Below are positions 56,453 to 64,000 of a stretch of 64,000 nucleotides of DNA, piece after piece. Every line of letters starts with the position of its first letter. Position 1 is the first letter of the stretch. The position numbers and the translations under genes are program-made. The notes beneath the pieces were generated by a model. That model ran no database searches. It was not told the DNA's origin and saw only the letters and a list, made by a program, of their open reading frames with translations. The stretch is from Uloborus plumipes (lineage: Eukaryota > Arthropoda > Arachnida > Araneae > Uloboridae), in NCBI GenBank assembly GCA_038373865.1, contig JAXGGA010002271.1, positions 62,001-126,000 of the forward strand, given 5' to 3'.

Positions 56453-56607
56453 CACACAAGCTGAGTGGGGGGAGAGTGTGGCGGGGATTTGCCCTCCTTG
56501 GGACTACGAGCGCACTCCTGAGAAGGCAGGCGACGATGGCCGGAACAACATCAAAGGCTGGCAGGCAAAGGCCGGGGAGCAGACGAGAGAGCCGAAGCAC
56601 GGCAGCA

Positions 56608-56964
56608 TTACTGGATGGGGTTCGAGCCGGTGGGCTGCTGCGGCGGGAGGTTGACGGGTCCAGGTGCCGGTAGATGGTGGAATCCGAGAGTCTTGAGCTG
56701 GTCGCGGAATTGGGACGTCAAGTCTTGGGGGGGGGGGGGGTGGTCGGCGGGGTGCATTGCTTGGTCCAGTGCGGGGCCGTGGTCTGGGGCGACGGGGGCA
56801 TTCCTTGCTGGAGGCGATGTGGCTTCCTTTGCAGTTGATGTCCTCGATGGGAAGGTGGAAGGGAGTCCTCTGATGACGACCTTTATAGGCTTGTCCTCTT
56901 GTTTTCTGTCCGAGTAGTGAGGGAGCTTGAGTCTTGTCATTTCGGCTTTAATCGTGTCGAAATC
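56608..56964 (-). pseudogene. LINE gag-like (PRE_C2HC) fragment, possibly exonised
   Basis: After an acceptor (CCATTACTTGCAG at 56977-56965), the minus frame begins DFDTIKAEMTRLKLPHYSDR and reaches DKPIKVVIRGLPSTFP, the signature of the gag/PRE_C2HC domain of arthropod non-LTR elements (KP-KVV-RGLP). At about 56848 the frame shifts. In the next frame PIEDI is followed by CKGSHIASSKECPRRPRPRP, part of a gag zinc knuckle plus proline-rich tail, so the middle of the domain is deleted. The original frame stays open but proline-rich to a stop at 56608-56610. A 14-base poly-C (poly-G on +, 56728-56741) lies in this region and could hide an assembly frameshift. Either a dead LINE ORF1 piece or part of a chimeric gene. 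Confidence 0.55.
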
Positions 56965-58832
56965 CTGCAAGTAATGGAAATACAATGAGAAGAAGCAAGT
57001 TTTGATTTAATGCATATTCAAAGAAGGATAGGATTCACACTAAACTGTTAAAATAAACACTATTTTCTCACCACCCCTTCATATAATATCACAACCAGGG
57101 TCTCTTTGCCAGGTTCTTGAGAACTTTAAGATTTTCTTACTTTATATACTCCCAGAATTTTTACAAGATGAACATATAAAAATCTAAACTATATAATAAT
57201 TTGAGACTGTAGCAAAAATCAAATTAATTTTGAAAAACAAGTTAAGGCAGGGAGTTTCCCCCTTAGTGACTACAGCAAGATGCCATGGAGTGGCCACGGT
57301 TTCAATCTATTCATGTAGAGATTAGACCAGGGGGAAAATTCTTGAACTGGAAAAGTTCAAGAACCCCTGGACTAATTGTACAAAAGCTGATAAACATGCA
57401 ATAAACAAATTATTTAATCAAATCAAAACAATAACAACCAACTTTCCTACTGCACAGGCACATTGGGTTTTGACCTGCCAAAAAGAAGGCTCAACATTTT
57501 AAATTATTTTAAAAGTTTAATTGAAAAATACATAAATTACTGATCACCTATGGAAAGTTCTTCATAAATCAATCAATATTTTTTCGTTAAATTTGCCACA
57601 AAAATTCTGCATTCATAAAAAAATTTACAAACAAACTTCAATTTTAAAGAATGTTTTGCAAAGGACTTCAACAATGTTTCATTTGCCAGTTTTGAATGGA
57701 TTGTTACATGAAAAAAAAATTGTAAAAAATATAGTGAACCTAACTGTCCAAAAATTTTTTTTAAATTAAAATATGAATTTTTTAAATTTTGAATTTTTTT
57801 CTTTGATGTATGAAATTTGTGACACCCATGCTGCATCGATGAATCCCTTAAAATTAAGCAATTTATACTGCAATTAAATTAAAAACTATGCAGTTCAAAA
57901 ACATGAGCAGCATTATTTCTAATTACTTTGACACATAATTAAAGTCTAAAGCAAATTAAAAGAAAAAATCATTAAATAAATTTTGATTAATGCTTGCAGT
58001 AGAATTTAATTTCTGTGCCACACGAATTTAATATACTGCTTTGGTGAAGATTATTATAAATCCACTATTCAACCAAGGGCGGATCCAGCTTCGCGGAAAG
58101 GGGGGATCACGAGTCATCATTTGGCATAAAAAGGGGGTTTGGGCAACAAATTTTTCGTAACACTTGTCCCAAAACGCTGTGTTGGACTACTTTTGTTACC
58201 TTAATGGGGGGGGGGGGGATAAGTAAGAAGGGTTGAAAATAAGTCTACATTAAGATAATAATGCCTACATGGTCGAATGGCGATTACGGCTCCTATCACA
58301 CAAAGTGTCAGGCAAGTTAAAATTCTACTGATCGGACAATGCTGTTGTTTCTTTGCTTTATTAAATTGATTTTTCCTGGCATTTTCCTGATTGATAAAAT
58401 TATCTGACTTGCGGGTTCTGCTGCCACCCTGTATTAGAGACAGGGTAAATATACTTATTGGACACTAGTGTAGTACCGAGTACACGGTAAATGCTCTTTA
58501 CTCGGCCAATTTGACGAATACTTGTCTTCTGAAGAAGCAAAATTATAAATTCCTCTAAACTGGTGAAATGTCAGTCTAATTTTTTAAAAGAAAGTTTTCA
58601 CAAATCTAACTTTTTTCTTCCTTTGTAAACAGAAAACAAGCGTAAACTTTTCTGCACCTTTAAATTAAATCCTTGAAAAAAATTCTTAGTTCCCTTTAAA
58701 TTGAACATATGGACGCTCATGATAAGTTGAGACAAGAGAAACATTTCTTAAAATAAAATTGAAAAAAAATATTTACATGTATACAAAATAAAAAAAGTAA
58801 TAATTTCAAATCAAACACGAGATAATACGTAC
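56965..58832. other. Putative intron of the minus-strand unit
   Basis: AT-rich. GGGCGGATCCAGCTTCGCGG at 58078 with a nearby poly-G (58206-58218) looks like the terminus of a decayed hAT-like element. No coding frame supported; the 87-residue minus frame at 57573-57836 is AT-driven. Confidence 0.4.
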
Positions 58833-58892
58833 CTCTGTTTCGATGAAGCACTGGACTTGGGCTCTACTTCGAATGGGGTCCCAAAGGAGAGA
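58833..58892 (-). CDS. Candidate 60-bp exon upstream of the gag-like exon
   Basis: Minus strand: acceptor ATTTCCCCAACGCAG, donor ACAGAG|GTACGT. Twenty codons (SLLWDPIRSRAQVQCFIETE) in phase 0 join in frame to DFDTIKAEMTRL of the next exon. 'VQCFIETEDFDTIKAEM' reads as a continuous gag N-terminal strand-helix, which suggests a genuine splice and not two unrelated fragments. No ATG is present, so the start lies in another exon or further upstream. Confidence 0.4.
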
Positions 58893-60829
58893 CTGCGTTG
58901 GGGAAATACAATTCAACTAAGTAGGAACAAAATAAAAAAATAGTAAACAGGTGCGATTATGTGTTAATATAAAAACTTAAGATTCAAAAAAGACAAATGT
59001 AATTTTTCCTTTCTTTTAAGTTTTAATATTGAACAGATCAATAAATTTTGCTGCTCTGTTTCCTTCCCTCTCTAACCTTTCCTTCCTGAAGTAGGTACAC
59101 CAACAGGATGCAAAACCTATGTCTCCCACATAAGCTTGCTCATATTATTATAGTGACGTATGCAATGGTTTGGGGTTTTAAACCCTTAAGGTTTGAATTG
59201 ACCAACAAATACTTATTCCTTTTTGATATTAAATAAAGCAGCTCCTATTCTTGTCAAACAATGGTATTTGTTTCTGAAAAACTCAACCCAGCAAATGTTG
59301 CCCATACTGTCGTTTCCGCTTAATCGGGTCGGATAATCAAATACCTCACTTACACGAATAAAAAATCCTGGAACAGATGCCATAGACGCAATGTTTAAAA
59401 ATCCCCGCTAAAACGAATAATATTTCTTGGAGCCGACAATATGAATAAAATAGCTTTCTTCTCAAAAATATTTCAACATCTAAATCATTCGAAAGAAACG
59501 CAAATACTGCAGCAAACATTCTATGTTATAAAACTATTCAAATAGAAACACTTGAGAAGAAATCATTTTATTTTAAACAATTTATATCAAGCTGCATTAT
59601 CCATTCATCAAGCGCAAGAGGTACTCCCAGCGACCGATTTACACACCTGAGTGCCTCAGCGTTCTAACAAATGTGATGCCCCCCCCCCTCCCTCAAAAGA
59701 AAAAGATAAATAAACTCCCTTTTTGCTTATACACTCATGGTATTTATATTATTTGAAACAATTTTCATAAATAATAAAATACTTGGTAAAAAAATCTGGT
59801 GCCTTCTTCTGTTGGGGGACTTGGGCTCGGGCCCCGAATGCCCTGTTGTAAATCAGCCCCTGGGCACTCCCTAAAAAACAACGGAGCCTCCTCTGGAGTT
59901 CTTATTTTGTCCACTTTTTTCAAAAAAAAATCCAGGGTGGCGGAAGAAATTGGAGAAAAAAAAAAAAATTTTAAAAATCCATTGACTTTTCAAATTATGT
60001 TTGATTATACAAATATTACAGTGACAGTATACCATTGGATAGTATTATTTATTAGCCCTTCAAGTCAATACTTTAATAGAAGTAGAACAGGTTCTAAGAA
60101 GGAATATTTAATGAATATTGTAAACAGGTGTTTATAAAAACTTGGATAAAATAAGCTATTTCCAAAGTGTGCTTCCTTTTCTCAATTGCAATTCACGGTC
60201 TTTTTGCTCAATTCAGCTGGCATGGCATTGAAGTTAAACAAAGTCACTTTATAATAGCGCGAAAAAAATGAGCTAGTAAAAAAAAATTTCAGCGAATCAA
60301 AATGCTACGAATGTGTTTTACTTTCGACTGTTCCAATAATACACAGGCTTAAGCAATTTTTAACAAAATTTTGTTTCATTGGTCCTATAGATATAATACT
60401 CAAGTTCTTTTAAAATATTATCCCGTCATCAAATTAAACCAATTCAGTCATTGTTCAAGATTATTTTAACAATATTACTGTAAAAAATTCATTCCGTCAT
60501 TTGTCATACAATTTTAAATGATGTTGATGAACTCCTGAAAACGTAGAAATATAATTCATTTTTGTAGACGCATGATACAAGACTCGTCATTTCGAATTTT
60601 CCATCTAAAAGGTGACGGGGACAAAGGGTGCACTCAATGTAAATCTGAAAAAAAAAGCTCTCACACAACACGCATATACTCCGATGCCAAGCCTAGTTTC
60701 CGCCAGTGTTGTCCGTTTTTCAAGTGTCATCGAGAAAGTTCAAACTTATTACAAAGACATGAAGTATCAAATGAAAATAAAAGCAGAATAAAACAGAACT
60801 GTACACAAAACTGAACATTAAAAACTTAC
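58893..60829. other. Putative first intron of the minus-strand unit
   Basis: Contains the MITE at 59304-59442 and a poly-C run at 59679-59690. The + strand frames at 59799-60137 and 60572-60814 have no domain; the latter has several Cys (CTQCK, CCPFFKCH) but no consistent zinc spacing. Confidence 0.4.
59304..59442. mobile_element. Short MITE (ATACTGTCG ends)
   Basis: ATACTGTCGTTTCCGCTTAA at the left and TTGGAGCCGACAATAT at the right are imperfect inverted repeats. Inner CGGATAATC and CGAATAA words. The truncated relative is at about 7065. Confidence 0.5.
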
Positions 60830-60960
60830 CGTTATTAATTATTATCACTTTTCATATTAACGTCTACTCATTCGGCATGGCGACGACGGGAAGAAGGAAG
60901 AAGTGGGATTCCCGCCCGTTATCCCTCCGGCTCGTCGCGCATGCGTAGTGTTATCAAGAA
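60830..60960 (-). promoter_or_regulatory. Candidate promoter and non-coding first exon with NRF1-type site
   Basis: An isolated GC-rich patch (60875-60950) in AT-rich DNA. CGCGCATGCGTAG at about 60937 is close to the NRF1 consensus (YGCGCATGCGCR), common in CpG-type housekeeping promoters. On the minus strand the patch runs into a strong donor CG|GTAAGT (GT at 60829-60828). ATG codons in the putative first exon are followed quickly by stops, so it would be 5' UTR. A + strand ATGGCGACGACGG at 60880 opens only 23 codons. Transcription direction and start are inferred. Confidence 0.4.
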
Positions 60961-62518
60961 TCTGAAAAGCCGATAGTCTCGCTTCATTTTATTTTAATTT
61001 TTGGAAAAAAATGGTTTTGAAGAGACAGAAAATCGTTTTATGATGATAAACTTTAACTTTTTCTACGAATTTATTAGATTTCAATTCAAACAAAGTAATA
61101 TTTCCCTTCCCGTATTTGTGGAACATTTTGAGTAACAGGACTGTCTTAAACTCGAATTTTTCGGAGACTTGAATTCAAGACCAATTAACTTGGAAAAAAT
61201 AAGTCACCAAATTGTCTCATTTTCAAGCAAATCACTTTTAACAGTGTAACGTGTCTGGTTATCTTATAACTCAATTTTGTTGATATTTATTCCAAATATA
61301 TTTCAGAAAACACAGATTATCACAGATTAAAGCTTGTTCATTCATCTAATTCTGTTAAATAAATTTCAATAAATGTGTGATTTAAACTCATTAGGAATGT
61401 AGTAATATAAGCGGCAAAATCAATGTTATAAAAGCTCAAATTTGCAAAAAATTTGCACGCACTTGCTTAAGGAACACTTTCTTCAATAAAATTTTGTTTT
61501 AGAATTTCTATTTATCATTTTCTATTATCATCAAAACGTTTCACTTCTCAACAATAATTATAATGATAAAAATATTTTTTAATGATGTATTTCTGTCGTC
61601 TGAAATTAGCTTTGATATCGGAAATTCGAAACATATACTTTTCTTAGATACATTTTATGAGGTGCCCCGCCTCCTCCTCTCAAAGTCTCGGTTCAGCCCT
61701 ACTCTAAATGATTTGTCTGCATACGCAGCTGCCTTGTGGGAATATAAGCATAAACATTCTGATCTTTTTCTCCAAGCTAAAGTAAATTATTCCAATGTCA
61801 AAAGTCTTGTTATCAGAGCCATACTATATTACTTGGAACTTTTTCATTCCGAAATTAGAACACCCGTGTTCGTGCTGCCCACTCAAAAAGTACAAAATTC
61901 TTATTTTAAGTCAACATTTATAATGTTTTTCAAAAGTTTTGCAGTTTGGCTACTATAGTCTCCAATTATAAATACGTCATTTTCATGGAATGACCATGCA
62001 AAACTCATATTATAGTGAAGTCCCGGTTATCCGTCCTTTAATTATCTTCCATTCCGTGTTATCTGTAGTACCAGCTTCATTTTCATTCATTTAAGTAATG
62101 CTAGAAAATTGTCTGCCAATAGCTTGCAGGCATCAGTGACTATATTTCAACCGAAAGTTTTCTCGTCAGTCATTACACGTGATCAATTAGTAATGTATCC
62201 CTGACTGGGGTAAATTCGTCTAATATCACAAAATTAATCGCGAAAAGTGAACCAAGGGCGTTAATTCACTCTGAAATGAATTTAAATATTTTTTTATCTC
62301 TTCATTAATACAACCTTCCCTATCGTCCGCATTTTCGCAGCGCCTTTTATCGCTTTTATAACCCTTTCTCTACTGCACATGAGTGCCCATATGGGAGGGG
62401 GGGGGGCAAGTGGGAGCTCAAGCCCATCTTTAAAAGTTAGTACTCCCTTCTTCTAATACTATTTTTTCGGGAAAAATATAGAAGACATTTTTTCTTCAGC
62501 CATTAATGAATATATACA
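60961..62518. other. Intergenic sequence with one unidentified open frame
   Basis: A 13-bp TTTTAACAGTGTA at 61236-61248 mirrors 54508-54520. CCGGTTATCCGTCC near 62023 is a Tigger-like terminus. The 131-codon frame is listed separately. Poly-G run at 62396-62406. Confidence 0.4.
61563..61958 (+). CDS. Hypothetical 131-residue frame
   Basis: ATG 61563 to TAG 61956-61958. It encodes FYEVPRLLLSKSRFSPTLN, then YAAALWEYKHKHSDLF and hydrophobic ends. It is the longest frame in this stretch and has normal-looking composition in the middle (61650-61860). There is no domain I recognise, no splice context and no clear regulatory signal. It may be an exon with AT-rich flanks, a repeat scrap, or chance. 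Confidence 0.2.
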   Translation: MIKIFFNDVFLSSEISFDIGNSKHILFLDTFYEVPRLLLSKSRFSPTLNDLSAYAAALWEYKHKHSDLFLQAKVNYSNVKSLVIRAILYYLELFHSEIRTPVFVLPTQKVQNSYFKSTFIMFFKSFAVWLL

Positions 62519-62520
62519 AT

Positions 62521-63137
62521 AGGGTAGTTTTCGATTTTTCAATTTTATTTTTATATGATAGAGTAACATGTGTGAACATCATCGGTGAAAAAATTTTTGC
62601 GATACGATAAGTAGTTTTTTTGACGTCACTCGGCTGCGGAAGAAACGTCATCGGTACTTCCGCCGCGCCTCAGCCGACCGGGAGAAGCGAGGGAAACGCT
62701 TGGCTACGTTGAAGACGCACTTGAAGACTATTAACTCCTCGTGATTTTGGAAGATTTAAATCGCTCGTCCTCTCGAAAATAGGCAAAAACCATCATTGAT
62801 GTCACTTGAGGAAGATTGTTGGACTGTCCTTTGACGTATCCTGTCTCCATCATGCATCAAAAGGATTATTAAATATCTAAAAATTAAAAATAACTACGCG
62901 CTCAAAATGTCCGTAGCGATAACACGGGTCCGTCGCGGAGAGCTGAGAATTGAGGCCGAGTGACGTAACTCGTGACGTATCAGAAAAGCGCGCTTTTGCG
63001 CGTCGGATTTTTAAAAATTCATTAAAAATCAATCGTTGTGTTTTAAAATACGGCAGTGGTGAATTTTGGAGTTTTGAGGGTCAAGTAACAATATTTAATG
63101 ATCAAAATGGGGATTTTTAATAGGTCACAACTACCCT
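62521..63137. mobile_element. TIR element (AGGGTAGTT ends) with CRE-like motifs
   Basis: ATAGGGTAGTTTTCGA at the left and CACAACTACCCTAT at the right, with long AT-rich subterminal regions. The centre is GC-rich with TTTGACGTCACTCGGC (62618) and its inverted mate GGCCGAGTGACGTAAC (62953), plus CTTTGACGTATC and CGTGACGTATCAG, so several TGACGT words. No transposase seen. 617 bp. Confidence 0.6.
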
Positions 63138-63535
63138 ATTAAAAATGTCAACTTTTAGTAACTCTAATTTGCAGTGTGCGTGAAATTGCTATCCACTGGA
63201 AAATATATTGCTAAACTAAGAGGAAAATATTTGACCCCCCCCCCCCCATAAAATTTTGCATATGGGCGCACATGCTACTGTATTGCTGCCGTGAAAATTA
63301 TCGTTTAGAATAGAACAGCATATTGGCATTTAAATATGGTTGACCACTGCAATTTAATGGAGGATTACCTCCAGTCGACCTGAAAAACCGCTGTGGCCAA
63401 CTACTTTCCTGCAGTGACTGCATTCAAATACCAACAGCCACGGAACTGTCCCCCTTTGTGGCCATCACGTTTGCCGGTCCTAGCGTCCGAACATCAAAAA
63501 GACCGTCCAGACCCTTTTTCGAATTCTCAATTCCC
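63138..63535. other. Sequence flanking the edge reading frame
   Basis: Poly-C at 63235-63247, then 63340-63535 is less AT-rich. On the minus strand it continues from the stop of the edge frame and could be the degraded continuation of a gag-like reading frame, but I cannot demonstrate a domain. Confidence 0.3.
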
Positions 63536-64000
63536 TTAGGAAATGAGCAATAACAGATTTCCATCTTTCCTGGTCACCGAACCGACGGAGTTTCTGCGAT
63601 TTGTCAAGCGGTCTTGTGTGTCCCCATTCATCGAACGTCGCTGTCCAATCGCAGGGGCGGATTCGGTGTCTGTAATCCGGGGCCGCGCGACACCCCGCTG
63701 GGGGGTGTTCGTGGGAAGCTGACCACCTCCGAACGTCGGATTGTGGGTAATTAACTCTAAGGTTACAAGAGCAAGGAACCTCTGGACTTTTGTTGTTGGG
63801 ATCGACAATGTTGCTTTTGCTCTTTTGAATGTTTCTATAACTTCATTTTCCACGGAGTCTATTTTATTTTGGGGACTGTGTTCTTTTTGTGTGGGTTCTT
63901 TCATTCGTGGCTTATGTTCAGATGTGAAAGATGGTTGGAATATGGAAAAAAAAAATGATGTGGGGCTTGATAGAAAAATATTTCCCACGTACACTTTGAC
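63536..64000 (-). CDS. Unidentified minus-strand frame, cut by the window edge
   Basis: Open frame from the right edge to a stop at 63536-63538. It contains KIDSVENEVIETFKRAKATL, then IPTTKVQRFLALVTLELI, then a Thr/Arg-rich stretch (TNTPQRGVARPRIT, DRLTNRRNSVGS). The helix-like part and basic tail would suit a retroelement ORF1/gag or a host exon. No diagnostic motif is present. ATG candidates are in the MKEPTQKEHSPQ region. Low confidence in function; moderate that it is or was coding. Confidence 0.35.
   Translation of the reverse strand, partial: VKVYVGNIFLSSPTSFFFSIFQPSFTSEHKPRMKEPTQKEHSPQNKIDSVENEVIETFKRAKATLSIPTTKVQRFLALVTLELITHNPTFGGGQLPTNTPQRGVARPRITDTESAPAIGQRRSMNGDTQDRLTNRRNSVGSVTRKDGNLLLLIS

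Noticed and set aside
56427..56917. Plus-strand frames of 65-100 residues in the GC-rich patch
   Set aside because: Shadows of the minus-strand gag-like sequence, whose motifs (KPIKVVIRGLP) define the coding strand.
60572..60814. Cys-containing 80-residue + frame as a zinc-finger exon
   Set aside because: Cys/His spacing fits no zinc-finger class and there is no acceptor/donor context on the + strand.

Overview
The window looks like AT-rich nuclear DNA from an arthropod. GT-AG introns are kilobases long, nearly every intergenic or intronic stretch holds transposon remnants, and there is a DUF4817-type mariner transposase, LINE RNase H fragments and tRNA-derived SINEs. A chelicerate, perhaps a spider, is my best guess, but this is inference from the repeat style and not something the sequence proves. 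No bacterial, organellar or viral gene set is present.

One host gene is well supported. On the + strand, five exons (5288-5453, 6353-6398, 9864-9995, 12398-12493, 19218-19343) join in phase and encode the last ~187 residues of a protein. Its C-terminal helical region resembles the PWWP3/MUM1 (PWWP domain-containing 3) family. The N-terminal part, where a PWWP domain would be expected, must lie left of the window. The introns carry a hAT element nested in another hAT MITE, a piggyBac-like MITE, a deleted mariner-like element and other TIR elements.

19.3-36.2 kb is repeats: two LINE 3' ends (RNase H plus a zinc knuckle, minus strand), hAT MITEs with intact 8-bp duplications, TTAA-flanked piggyBac-like MITE families, and a three-level nest (SINE in SINE in TIR element) at 30.3-32.0 kb. 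36.2-54 kb holds two copies of one dispersed element, a 144-bp tandem array, an orphan terminal exon at 41.06 kb, and several fold-back transposons. The fold-backs include a Tc1-like one with a surviving transposase C-terminus and a palindrome nested in a repeat array.

54-61 kb may hold a second transcription unit on the minus strand. It has a GC-rich promoter-like start with an NRF1-type site near 60.95 kb, a good splice donor, a 60-bp exon, and an exon derived from a LINE gag (PRE_C2HC-like) domain ending in a lysine-rich tail and poly(A) signal. 62.5-63.1 kb is a TIR element with several CRE-like motifs. The right edge holds an unidentified minus-strand reading frame.

The most notable architecture is the number of large, near-perfect fold-back transposons (2.96, 1.50, 1.53 and 0.65 kb) in one 64-kb window, and the nested insertions that allow a relative order of events to be read.
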